A stretch of 64,000 bases of DNA from Adineta ricciae (Eukaryota; Rotifera; Eurotatoria; Adinetida; Adinetidae): the NCBI GenBank assembly GCA_905250025.1, contig CAJNOJ010000116.1:124001-188000 (forward strand), written 5' to 3'. A program made the translations under genes and the position numbers. This document shows, piece by piece, positions 27,137-40,100 of the stretch. Below the pieces are notes generated by a model that saw only the letters and a program-made list of their open reading frames with translations, did not search any database and had not been told where the DNA came from. The stretch's first letter is position 1. Each line of letters opens with the position of its first letter.

Positions 27137-30100
27137 ATGACAACCACAGCTGAAACTTATCATTCTACTTATAAGAATTCATTAATTGATAATGGAAGTT
27201 TAACAACAAAAGATGACGACCCCTCGTCGATTGTTGCTAATGTTACAATTGATGAATTAGTTGGATCGTGTTGCAATGAAGTATTACCTTCGTCATCATC
27301 ATCGTCTAGTCAATTAAATAGCAGTAGTGTATCTCCATCACATCTGGTACGATTTGTTCACTCACAATCGTCACTCGTCAGTCAGATAGATGAAACAATA
27401 AATACTACCGTTCAAGAATCTCCATCCAATTCAATCTTATCTAGTCAAGATACACCAATCAAGCAGCAACCACCATTGATTAATGTCACACGTTTACCAT
27501 CACCATTCTCCACCATTAAACCAAAAACCATCATTGAATCGAGTAATTCAATGCACAACACAACAAACCTAACAAATATCACAGCAAATAATATCAGTGT
27601 GAATAATTATAATGTCAATATTCATACAACTAATGTTCAACAGCCAACTCAAGCAATAATCAACAATACGTCAAATGATCATTTGTCAAAAAAATGTAGT
27701 CCTTTGGATGAGAAACAAACTACAGAAATCGTTACACAAATATTAAAGAATATCAAGGAAGTTGATAGCAATACCGATCAACAAACGACAACTACAACGA
27801 ATTACAATATTCATATTGATTCGTTTAATTTTTCTTCATCAAATGAACAACAAACAATTATCAATAAGAAAACTCGAATAAAGAAAGAAGCGAAAGCATT
27901 GACAAGAATTATTGTCAAAGATGAATCAACACGACCAACGTCACCGAATTTCTTGCGAAATAAGAAAGCAACAAAGAGTTCGCCAAACAGTCACAGTAGT
28001 GATAGTCAAACATCAGGAGAATTCATTCCTGTGCCATATGGATGGCAGAGGAGAATATTAGCAGCGGATCTGGTGGTTTATGTCAGGTAATGACGACAAA
28101 AGAAGTCGATTTATTCATTGTTGAAGCATTCGTTTAGTCCAACAAATGCAATACTCGATTCTTTGGATGCCGTGCGTCGTTATCTTGAATCGCCAAGCTC
28201 ATGCAAATGCGGCCTTCAATGCCCACTGATTGTTGAGAAGGTTCGTTTATCATTTTACTAGCGAGAAACGATTAAACTAGGAATTTGTCTTATTTCAGGT
28301 GTTCAATTTTGATTCGTCAATTTCGGCGAAATCTTGGGAAGTAACTCAAGTTCTCGAAGGTACTAACTGTCGACAGAAATCCAACATATTAGAAATGGCC
28401 ACATTGACGAACTGTATTGATTCATTTTGTGAAACAGATCAAAAACCAGGTAGAATTTCTGTTGTTCATCATTTCTATTCGTACTTATATTTGTACTGTT
28501 TTAGTCAAACGTCGAAAGCGAGTACATAATGAAGGAGCTAATGGAAACGTTTTTGTATGTGCTTCGAATGTAACTGGAAATAGTAATAATGAATCAGTTG
28601 TGTTTGTTAATAATACCAGTCAAACATCAGGTAAGGATTGATGGATTTTTCTCTTTCGATGTTCAAACGTGTCTTTGTTCTGTTTTGTCAGAAGGTAGTC
28701 AATCGATGACATGGACACCTGTGCAACAAGCGAATGTTACTCCGTCATCGAAACGGCCACGTGGTCGTCCACGTAAAACGACTGTTACGTCGCCAATTAT
28801 TGCTCAACTTGCTGTTAAACCACCATCCAATGAAGTTCAACAAGCACAACCTGTTCCGTCATCGATGCTTTCGCCACCAGCGTCTGTTTCGTCGAGCTCG
28901 CAGACAAATCATCTGCATCAAAATTCGGTTTCACCATCGACGCATGCTCATAACAATATCCGTTACGTGAATGATAACATCGTCACACCACCGATTTTTA
29001 CTTCAACAACGGATACGAATGTCATTGCACGCGTCCCATCACTGTTCGATCAAGTTAAAACAACAACGAACGAATCAACATTTGCTGTTCTCTCAGGTGT
29101 ACAAAACGTTCTACTTTCACCAAATCGAGATTCAAACAATAATAAGCGCGCGCGTGTTGAATCAGCTTCAGCAGTTATAGCAACAAACAATACAACCAAC
29201 AAACAGGTAAAGAATAGACATTTGTCGAAACAAAAACAAAGAACAGCCCTCTTTGTCGCAGGTTACATTAAATGTAAACGCATTAAAACCAGACTTCGTC
29301 CGTTCACCAGCTATTGCTCAAAAGCCATGTGTATCATCAACAACAACAACACCGACAACAAATCCAACCGCAATGCCAAATCAAATCGATGTTATTTCAT
29401 TGATGGGTACAACGAATCAAACACAAATAATGCTTCCGAAAGCATCAACAACCAATGATGAATATCAATTAAACAAAACAACTAATGATCAAAACAATGA
29501 TTCGTCACAGCCATTGATGATTGACTTTAACGATCCCTCGACAACAAATTTTCTTTTATCAGCTCTAGCATCGGGTGCATCGTCGGATTCCAATGCTATT
29601 GTTAACCATCTTTTTCAAAAAGCACAAACACAACAACAACGAACAACCACCACATCGCCACCGCCAATCGCAACTGCAACATCAATTAATGCTGCATCGG
29701 TCATTAAAAAGAAACTACCGATCATTTCGTCTGGATCGAAAACTTGTACAGAAACAACAAATCTGCTACCAACAGCACCCGTGCGACAGTCTGTTGTGCT
29801 TCATGTTCCATCAAACAATGACTACAACCAACAGACACCAGCGCAACAGATTATTTTAAACAATAATAACAACATGGAAGAGCGAAAGCAACCGCAACAA
29901 ATATTTTTTATTAATAATAAGCCATATATAATTCAACAAAAACTTACCAATGATCAGTCTTCTCAACAACGATTGATTTTGACACCATCTATTACACCGT
30001 CCGATGGTTTGTATTTTTGCTATTTTCACATATAGATGAATCATCCGCTATTGCATGCTTCATTTACAGATTCTACTTCATCGAATCGACATCCTGTTAC

Positions 30101-30779
30101 TGTCAACAACAACAACACTAATTCAGCGAAGACGAACAATCCACGTGGTCAATCAACACTTGACGATGGTGGCAACTGCCTTTTATTAAATGGGCCGGTG
30201 GAACCGAAAACGCTTCGTACGTTATTGAAAGGCTTAAATTCATCATCATTTTCAGGTGTTGATAATCTTATTGACACTATCAATCGTTTTGAACATACGA
30301 CATCATCTGTTGAACAGACTGATAATCTGTTAATCAAATCCGTTCGAACAACCAAGGCTAGTCCTGCGAAGAAACTTTCAGCAAATCCAGATAAACCCGC
30401 ACCACGACGTCGTACAACCAAAAAAGCTAAGCAAGAAGTAGAAGATCAACAGCAGCAGCAACAACAACAAATGCAAAGATCAATGCCATTGTTATCTCAA
30501 CCAATTGTTGTTGAACAACAACAACAACAACAATGGCAAACCGATTTTAACTCATTTGACTTCTCTACACCATGGGGTAGTGATACTAATTTGAATTCTC
30601 TTTTACTCAACGATGATTTCGATACGGCTGCCTCATTTGACGATGTTAGTTTCGGCGATTTCGAACCGTATATGACTGGCAACAATAATCTCAGTAATAA
30701 TGATTTAACATTACCTTCATTATTTGTCAAACCACTACCATGCGATAGTTTGCCAAGTGTTGATCATCTTTTACCTTAG
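27137..30779 (+). CDS. MBD5: MBD5/MBD6-like methyl-CpG-binding domain protein, copy 1
   Basis: A large low-complexity nuclear protein with one recognisable MBD. About 300 Ser/Thr/Asn-rich residues come first. The MBD follows (VPYGWQRRILAADLVVYV at about 28030-28086, then PTNAILDSLDAVRRYLES, CKCGLQCPLIVEKVFNFD). This corresponds to the variant MBD of MBD5/6 (VPVGWQRKV, CKCGLECPLI, KVFNFD). MBD5 and MBD6 bind the PR-DUB (BAP1) complex rather than methylated DNA. An AT-hook (RPRGRPR) lies at 28754-28774. The rest is disordered with Gln/Asn/Ser runs, a basic cluster (APRRRTTKKAKQE near 30400), a poly-Gln run and an acidic/aromatic C-terminus (FDSFDFSTPWGSD). There are about eight exons, including a 63-nt intron at 30007-30069. 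Function is by homology only. Confidence 0.8.
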
Positions 30780-31675
30780 AATGTTCTTTTTTCGTCTTCT
30801 TCTTGCATATTGTGATATTATTGTCGAATATTGTAAACACACTCACACACGTCTACATTTATTTGTCATCTCAGGCTGCTTTTGCTGCTTTATTTTCGAT
30901 GCATGTGAGATGTTCTTCTCTGTAGTTATGTAGCTCAACAATACCCCAAGCAACAACCAATCTTGATCTGAACATATTCAAACAATCTGTGTGCAATTCA
31001 TTTCAATCCCACCTGAAATTTTCCGTTTCTTATTGGTCTCTAGTCTCGTTCTTTCTCTCTCTCTCTTTTTCTCATCTTCTGTCTGTTTATTTATATATTT
31101 TTCGTTGTTGTTGTTTGTACAGTGTCTTTTCATGCTGTCTATTTGTTCTTGCAATATCATGCACAGCATAAATACTTATATCTATCTATCTATGCTCGTG
31201 CCTTGCCTCCACTGGAATGATATTTTGTGTATCGAATTTGTACAATGTTCATTTATTAAATGTGTTTTGTGTGCCGTGTTGTTAAAATCTTTGTTTCTTT
31301 CAATTACGACGATCTCCTTTCCTTTCTTTCTGTCTCTGTCTCTTCGATCACCCAGATAAATATTGACTCGTTTTCATGTGTGGATTTCAATTTAATAGAA
31401 TAATCGACTTTTCACATTTTTTTTGCAAGATCTTCTCTGATTGTTTTTGTTTGTTTTTCTTTACTTTAGTCGTTTTGGAATTAAAATACGACACAAAATT
31501 TCGTCTCTGTTTGTTTTCTTTTTTTGAATATAAGTAATAAGTAACAAAAAAAGAAACGTTGTTGTTTACTATATGTTTCATTCCGAGTGTTTACTTGGAA
31601 GATGTGTGTATTTGTTGAAGGAAAAACAAAAGTGTTCTATTGTGCATTTTTATTCTTTTCTGTTTGGAATTCTAG
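30780..31675. other. Intergenic region between MBD5/6-like and SOCS-box genes, copy 1
   Basis: About 900 nt without a supported gene. It is pyrimidine-rich on the plus strand (CTCTCTCTCTTTTT around 31050-31080) with a short TATC repeat (31178-31194) and T/A runs towards 31500. It probably holds the MBD gene 3' UTR and the SOCS-box gene promoter. Small ORFs here do not resemble proteins. Confidence 0.55.
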
Positions 31676-33967
31676 ATGGGTAACGGAATAACTGTCAGTA
31701 AAAAACAATTACCCGGTGTACCCCAACCGCCAGGCGCACGAAAAATCGTCGTCATTCCTTATCAGAAATGGATTTACTATGACGCACGTCGTTTCGGTCA
31801 TTTCAATCAATTCAGTACGGATACTGGTTGTGAAATAAATTCAAATAATAATAATAATTCAACGTCCTCCGTTCTCCCGTCACTCTCTTCAAGTTCGTTT
31901 TCTACTCCGACATCACTTGTTTCGCCTTCATCGTCTTTGACCAATGATTTTATCGTTCAAAGCAAAGCACAAATAATATCCGCTTCTGTTCCGTCATCTT
32001 TATCGTTTTCAAGCAATAAATCCAACATTCGTCATAATAATCAGTCCGCTTCGGCCTTAGTTGGCTCGGCGATGACTCTGTCAAGTTCCTCGTCAACTGT
32101 AACATGTTCATCCGGTACGCTATCGAATGATCTTGATGCACGTCGTTTACACCCCAAACCAGTATATTATGTCAATGGACGGTTTTTCAAGAATCTGACA
32201 CGTCTCGGTGATGCACAATTTATCTTGAGCGAGCACGGCGAAGACGATGTTGTTTTGACTGTTCCATCTAATATTGAACGCTATCGGACAAACGATAATG
32301 CTATACGTGATCGTATACATCGCTTAAATCGTGTTATTGCTTGCTGTGACGAATTCATTGTCTTTCAATTATGGAAAGGAAACAATGAAGTATGTCCTTT
32401 GTATTCATCTGCACATTCTTTAAGCATATTTCTTCAATATCGTAGGTTGAAATATTCATTTTTGATCGACCTGTGCCTACCGAATCGATAGAAATGAAAC
32501 CGCCAACAAAATGTAAATGTTTTCATCGACAATCCCAGCGACCTAATTCATCGCCGCTTCCTCATCCGATTTCGACTTCAACAACACCGATCTCAACTAA
32601 TCAAGCAAATACTCGTGTGACAGTACCAAATAAACATAGTTCCCTCATGCAAACAGTTGCATTAAATGCCTATCATCCCAGTGAACCACAACGTTCTCCA
32701 CTCAAGTCCTGTTCGTTATTAAATGAAACTGAAAACCGTTCGGATGTACAGAACGACGCATATGAATTTGTTGATACGACTAAAAAAGCATCGTATCTGA
32801 CTGGCTCAGCAAGATGTACACTGGTAACTGCGACCGCTGTCGTTGCTGCTAATCATACTAACGCTAACACTAACCTAACATCGACTGCGTCGAGGACTCG
32901 ATTTGGAAAATCGACGAGTCGGTTAGTAACATTTTTCTTGAGTAAACAACGTGAATTTCATTTTTGTCTTCTTCCATTTAGTTCAAATACGGCTAGTACA
33001 CGTTCATATTCGATATCGAACACGAATGAATTAGTAAACAATAAACATCCACCAAATTATCTTGTACATGCTTCTAAACATCGTTCAACACCCTACCTAT
33101 CATCCATGTCTTCATCAACGTGTTGTTGTATGGACGATGGAGATTCTGTTTTACTTCCATCATCGTCACCACCCACATTTTCCCTAACAACATCCTTGTC
33201 CCCCTCGTCATCCACTTGGAACAGTCGAATCGTTCGTAAGCTCAATTCAATTGCACATCGTTTCAATGCACGATCCTATTCATGTCTAATATCACCTGAT
33301 CGAACGAAATTGTTAATCACGCCCGACTATGAAGATAAACATTCATATAGCCATCAAACCCATGAAGTGACTGTCATTTTCGATATCAAAACGTATGCAA
33401 TACTTCGCATAACGCCAGCTCGTATGTATAGAATTAAAACACAACTGAGCGGAAGTTTTCGAATCATTTACTCTAGGTTATGATCAACGATTTGCATTTG
33501 ATCCACGTTACGGTCATTCGCGTCTAGCAGAATTCGATACAGTTCGTGGCCAAATAACTGATATAAAAAAGGATCGTGTCCTTGTTTGCTCAAATCATAC
33601 GTTAAAAACTAAAGTGTACCGAGTCGAATACACACGCGATGGACATCTGATTATTGTTCTATGCACTCGTAAGATCCTATGATCAGTCAATCTTTCCAGA
33701 AATCACCTTATCTGTCTGTTTCTTTATTTTAGTTCCGATATTTCAGCGTGTTAAACGGAATTACTTTCTCTATATTCTCAATTCTTCAACTTTATTACAC
33801 ACACGAAGCATCATTGATTATCGTGGTCCATTTTTCTCTCCATTTGTGTTTACTAATGAATTTTCACTTTTGTTTAATATCTATCCATCATTATCAAATT
33901 GTGGTTCGACGTTAGCCGTCTTGAAAAATATCGAACCATTGTCAAATGTTCGCCTCATCGAAGTCTA
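31676..33967 (+). CDS. SOCS-box protein with N-myristoylation-like start, copy 1 (3' end missing at the N)
   Basis: Starts MGNGITVSKKQL, a good N-myristoylation signal (Gly2, Thr6, basic 9-10). There follow an ordered block (KIVVIPYQKWIYYDARRFG), Asn and Ser runs, and further ordered blocks: PVYYVNGRFFKNLTRLGD, RLNRVIACCDEFIVFQLWKG, ARSYSCLISPDRTKLLIT, HEVTVIFDIKTYAI, YGHSRLAEFDTVRGQITD. The repeated beta-strand pattern suggests a propeller-like fold. Reading stops at SSNVRLIEV-type sequence at the N (33968). Copy 2 shows that about 50 more residues with the SOCS box belong here. The truncation is therefore at the assembly joint, not a biological break. I do not recognise a closer family. Confidence 0.65.
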
Positions 33968-33968
33968 N
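33968..33968. other. Single ambiguous base (N) at the joint of the two repeat copies
   Basis: The only N in the window. It stands exactly between the last base of copy 1 and the first base of copy 2 and interrupts the SOCS-box reading frame. A one-base gap at this exact point is the mark of a contig join. Confidence 0.97.
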
Positions 33969-34098
33969 GGAGGAGAAAGTCAGTGGAAATATTTTATTGG
34001 TTAATTTGACATTCAATCGAATGAAATCGCACGTTCCCTAGAGACATAACAGTCGTTAAAGCATAACATGTTTTTCAATAAAAATAAACTTTTTTAGA

Positions 34099-34626
<528 letters not shown>

Positions 34627-34713
34627 TTTGCCTTCATTTTTATTCAAAATAAACTTCTTAAGGAATTGATTTGAAAGATATCGAATAGTGTCTATTCTTA
34701 TACTTTTTCAGAC

Positions 34714-37009
34714 ATGTCTGATTCTGAATCTGAAGTGAAGTTGGACGAAAAAGACGCAGAAGATGTCGAAGAACAATCTCTTCATGAGTTATCTGCAACA
34801 TCATCAGATCAAGATCATAGTAAGATATTCTTTACGGCAGATGACTTTAAAATTCTAATGTCATAGTATCGACTGTGCTCGTTCCAACTCCAGAACACTC
34901 CAGATCAGAGATAACTGTCATATGTGGTATATGTGAGCGTTACATCAATGTGAATGAATTAACTACACATGCGATGTATCATAATGCATTACAAGTGTTT
35001 AGATTGAAAGTAAAAAACCGATTGTTTTTCGTAATTCTCATCTGAAAACATCTAATTTCGATAAAGGAACTTCCGGAGACGATAGAAACTCTGCTGAAAC
35101 AACGTGACGTTCTCCTTCAACGTATACAAAATCTAACACTGTCGGACGAGTCTTATTTAAAGTACACGAAGACAATCAATGATACATTTCAAATTCTCAG
35201 AAGAAAGATCAATCCGAATGATTATTTCGATGATCCTTATATCTATGAAAATAATGAGACATCAAGTGTTCAAGGTAAACTCTTTTTGAACAAGTCATTT
35301 CTTTTCTAAACTGAATCACTCTTTAGGTATTAGTTTCATCCCACGTAATCAAATCTTTTTGAGTGTTGGTATGTGCACCAGCCAGAATCGACAATACAAA
35401 GTTGAAATGGAAGATACAATGAAATTTATCGATGGTTTCGGTATGTAGACAAAACCAGCAGATACAGGCGTGTATTCTGCCTGACTGAACTGTCTCCACT
35501 AATCCATTAGCACTTCATCTTATTATAGTCACGGAATGTGTTTGCGTGTATCTCATTTTGCTATCTTCATTTCTTGCTTTGTGTTCACATCTATCTCTAC
35601 AAATTGAATGTTATCTACCCGAAAGGTAAGTGATAGAGTGTGCAATGGATGTTTTTTGAAAGTGTTTGATGTTAAAAAGATAATATTTGTTGTTTTGTTT
35701 TAGGAGGTAACGATGCTAATACTTATATTGGCGTATTTGATGGATATAATGGCAAAGCAGCGAGTACATTGTGTCGAGATCATCTTCATGAAGCCATTCT
35801 TTTCGAAATATCGAAACTTACGAAAGATCTAAATAGTTCCGAAGTCGATGATGCTCTGATCAATCGCTTATACACTCGAATGATCGATCCATCGAATTTA
35901 ACTTGTGAAATACAAGATGTTGGTGATGCGTATCGTTTATCTTACTTAAAAATGGATCATCTTCTTTCACGTGGTATGTATGAAACATCCAAAGTACGTT
36001 GGAGTGGAACGTCAACATTAACAGCAGTTATTACACTGAATGATAAACTTGACGAATTTCTTCCGGAATTAGAAGAAGGAAAAGCAGAATTACCAACTAA
36101 TCTTGGTTATATTCATTTGTCGAATTGTGGTAAGTATTTGTAAGTGCAGAGAGAAAGAATTCGTGTTTTGGTTATTTAGGAAACGTTGAAGCGTTGGGAA
36201 TACGAACTGATAAAGCATTCTTGATGACACAAAAACATAGTTTACATAATAAGCGTGAACGTGAACGAGTTTTAGAGACAGGTGAACTTTGTTCTGAATC
36301 TTCATTACAAAGTGATTTTGATCGGAGTTGTACTTGAATAGGTATTCCAATCAGTAACAATGATCTAATCGATGGTGTTTTCGAAACAACTCGCGGTCTC
36401 GGTAACCATGGTGATAAAGATTTGAAGAAATGCGTTATCAATACACCATATTATCAAACTTATGAAATTGACTCAAATTTCGAATGTATCATAATTGCTA
36501 CGGAAGGTCTTTGGGAAGCACTTAGTTACGATGTAGTTGTTGAAATTGTAACACAAGTAAATATAATTTCTCTCTCTGGTTTTTTGTTCACCCGTATAGA
36601 TTTTCTATATTAGTGTTTACCATCTCATGAAATACCCGTACTGAATCGTGCCCGCACTGCTGTTCAATCAACTTTCGAAATTTACGATCCGTCAAGAACA
36701 ACTCCTTACCTACCTAATGAGGACGAAGTAGTTGCCTGCATGGATGAAATCTTAGATTTATTCGAAGAACAGAACCAAGACGACGACATTGATAAGCTGT
36801 ACTTCTCCTCAATACGCAATCGTCGAGTACAATGCATAGAACATGACATTCAACAAGATGTATGGAATTCTCTGCCAGAAAAATATCGTTTTCGTTTAGA
36901 ATTAGCAAAGATCATTTCCGAACGATTAGTTTCTGCAGCATTACTCGCTCAATCAAAATCAAATATTAGTGTTATCTGTCTTTTGCTACCTGGTGCCATT
37001 GTTGCTTAG
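34714..37009 (+). CDS. PP2D1: PP2D1-like PP2C-family (pseudo)phosphatase, copy 2
   Basis: Complete counterpart of the gene at 16640-18932, with the same exon structure, start (MSDSESEV) and stop context. The altered metal-site residues are the same in both copies (DGYNG, TEGLWEAL, SNISVI), so the loss of canonical PP2C ligands predates the split of the copies. Amino-acid differences are scattered in loops: Ile for Met in FEISK, Tyr for His in DAYRLSY, and Asn-Leu for Lys-Ile near NLGYIHL. The last exon is identical at protein level over the 89 residues from the Met at 36740. The gene converges with AK9 copy 2; stops are 107 nt apart. Confidence 0.8.
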
Positions 37010-37116
37010 AAATTTTTGAGTGTATTTTGTTTGAAAAATAAGAACAAAAAACGGAAACGTGTTTTTTTATTAAGGCATAAAAGTCTAAGTCAGAAAAAAA
37101 GATTGTTAGCTTCGTT

Positions 37117-40100
37117 TTATGTTAGCCAATTCAGTGTAGGCACGTTGTGTTGTAAGGCAAAGAATGTTTCATATTTGATATTGTATTCCGGCGTACGTTT
37201 TTCCGGCTTTTTATAACGTATGGTCGTTTTTTCCGCTAAATAACTGATCAATTCACATTGTTCTTCAAAAATGTATAATTTTCTTCGAAATTTTCGACGG
37301 AGATAATCCGAACTCTTCGTATTGTATGCTTTGAGATGATAAGCCATGTAAATGAGAGCAGATGATTTGATTGACAAGAATGGAAATTTCGGTTTGAAAC
37401 ATCCCGTGGCTGTTAGACTTTTGATGATTGATTGTGCCACTGTTTGTTCAAGATAACCAAGACTTGGCAAATTCAGTACATCGATCGACGTTTTCGGTGG
37501 AGGAAGCTTCTTCGGCAATGGGAGATTCCAGTATTTTTCTGGTTGTCTTGATAGAGAAATCATGAGGGTGAAAGTGAATGATGGAAAAAAAAGAAGGAAA
37601 ATATACCTCATAAACTTTTCTCGAGCTTCTTCATTCAAAAGAAAATATAGCTTTTCACGATATTCCACTGCGAATTCTGGTTGACCAAGAGAAAGACATT
37701 CATATCTACATTTCCAGAAAAGAACGTTATAGTTTATGCTGACGAAACGTGTACTAATTACCTTTTGCCACCATTGAGATATGTCACTGGACAATAGTTG
37801 CCGAATTCCACTGGCTTAGATAATAAAGCTTTCACTTCAGCTTCAGTGCGCCGATGCGGTCGACGACTTAGTGGCGGTGGTAATTTGTGTGGTTCAAGCG
37901 GAGCGAAACGTTCAGGATCATCCAAAAATAGTTGAAGTTCTTTCGGCCCAGCCATACGATAGTATTTTCCTATTCAAATAAGCGACAAGCCGATTTAGTT
38001 AGAAGGGAACGAACTCAAATACGATTTACCTCGATACTCTGCAGCATAATCGGTCTTTGTATCACCAGAACGATCGACTAATTCATCATATAATACCAAT
38101 GATACAGGACAATAATGTTCGTATTCTCCCAATCGTTCTAATAGTTCTTTTGGTAGAATACAAAGATCAGCAATACTAGCTGCCTTATTCAGTGACTTTC
38201 GTTCTATATAATTTTGAATTTTCTTTGTAACATTAGCAGTTTCTTGTGCGACTTTGTCCCAAATAATCCATTTGTTATTTTTGCCATTGACAATCATCCA
38301 GTTTTTATGCTCTTCCGTGTACCATTGACGTACGGGTGAAATTTCATGTTGATAAATTGCATATAGATTAGCAATTGCTTCTGGACTATCCGGCAATGGA
38401 AATTGACGACTGAAAAGTCAAAAACGAGATGAATTGTTCGATGTTTAGATGAAAAAGTAATAAGTCAATTACTTTGGATCACTACGATCTTTCATTGCTC
38501 GCATTGTACATTCCGTAACATCAGATTCTAACTCGAAGATTTTATATGGAATAATACCTTTTTCTGTGATTAATTCAACGTGTTTTTTCGTTAGAGGAAA
38601 ACCATCCAATATATAACTAAATATCCGATTCGCATCTAACCATTGAAAAATTCCAAAGTGTGTTCTTACCCTCTTGTTTGGCATTTAGCATTCATTAACA
38701 TCATTTCCAAACAACGAATAGCTGTTTCTGGCGAGATTTCACCACCCTTCAGTAGTAATCCATGTAATTCTTTTCCGAGAATGGTATGTCGTTGTTTGTC
38801 GAGTATGTATCGTACAGCATCACCCTATACAAACACATGAGTGTATTGTGAAGTTATCGACTCGAACTTACCAAAGATATGCGAACACAGCCGATCTCTT
38901 CGACAATACGTTTGGCAACTATTACAAATACAAACTGAATGATTTACTCTGAATAGAAATAGGATGAGTACAAACCAGTGGTTTTGCCAGCTTTTGGTGG
39001 GCCAACAAGAGCAATCTTTGCTGGAACAAGCGATTTCGGTGGTGGTTGATGTGTATAAAGAATCGGATTTTTGATAAATTCATTTCGTGCTTCATCATTA
39101 GCAAGAAAGTACACGTATTTTCGATAGACAGCAGTACGGGCTGGCTTGTCTGGACCAAATGCTGGTGGAAAGCAATCACCATTATATAACTAAAACGTTT
39201 TACATTGAAGTAAGAGAGACAATCAAAGAAAAACATACAGATACAGGACAGAATTTTCCAAATTTAGAATAATGTAGATAACCAACGTCGATGAGCTTTT
39301 CAGCTAACTGAGCCCGTATGGGATAGACACGTTCGAATAAGTTTCGACGTACAGCTACGAATCGTTCGAGCTTTTTAGTGATACGATTTCTTACATAACG
39401 TGGTTTGTCCGAAGCACGGATCGCAGCATAGGGAACGAACTCTTCTTGGAATGTTTTCTACAGAGAAGAGAATATTGATTTGGCAAAGATTGTAGACAAT
39501 GCAAACACACTTTAACTCCTTCGATTCGATCTTTGGCATCATTGAACTGTTGTTCAATAGCTTCAGTAAGACGACCACGAGCGGCATTAGCATCTTCTTC
39601 GTCTTCACCTGCATCGAGATCTTCTTCATCAGGCTAGAATAGATGACGGATAGAGTGCGAAATAACATTGGAAAAATAAATTTCTTACTGGAAATTCATC
39701 AGCTAATGTTTGTTCGATTTCATCATCCTCAACGATTTCGCCCTGTAAAGAAGATACATTAGCAAATTACTACTAAGCAATCAATCATTCTTACTGCTTC
39801 AATACGTTTGTCTCGTTCCTGAATCAATTCCAATCGTCGTGCGTCAATCTTTTTCTTCTAAAACAAGAAAAACTGACCTTTCAGACCATAGAGATTGCCA
39901 CCAATCTAGTTTCATTACCGTATCTCGATCTCGCTTCGCTTTCTTATTCGCACGTTTATCCTTTTTCCCTTGCATTTTTTTCGTCCATTGTTCCATACGT
40001 TTAGGCAAGATTCTTTTCACAATATCTTTACTTTCGGTTTCAAGTTCAAGCACAATATCTGGTACCAGTTGATTCTCAACCATATAGAAAACTTCATCTT

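Noticed and set aside
31030-31090. Pyrimidine-rich run with hydrophobic short ORFs that look like membrane proteins
   Set aside because: CT-rich DNA translates to Leu/Ser/Phe in all frames. The frames lack a family match and drift freely between copies.
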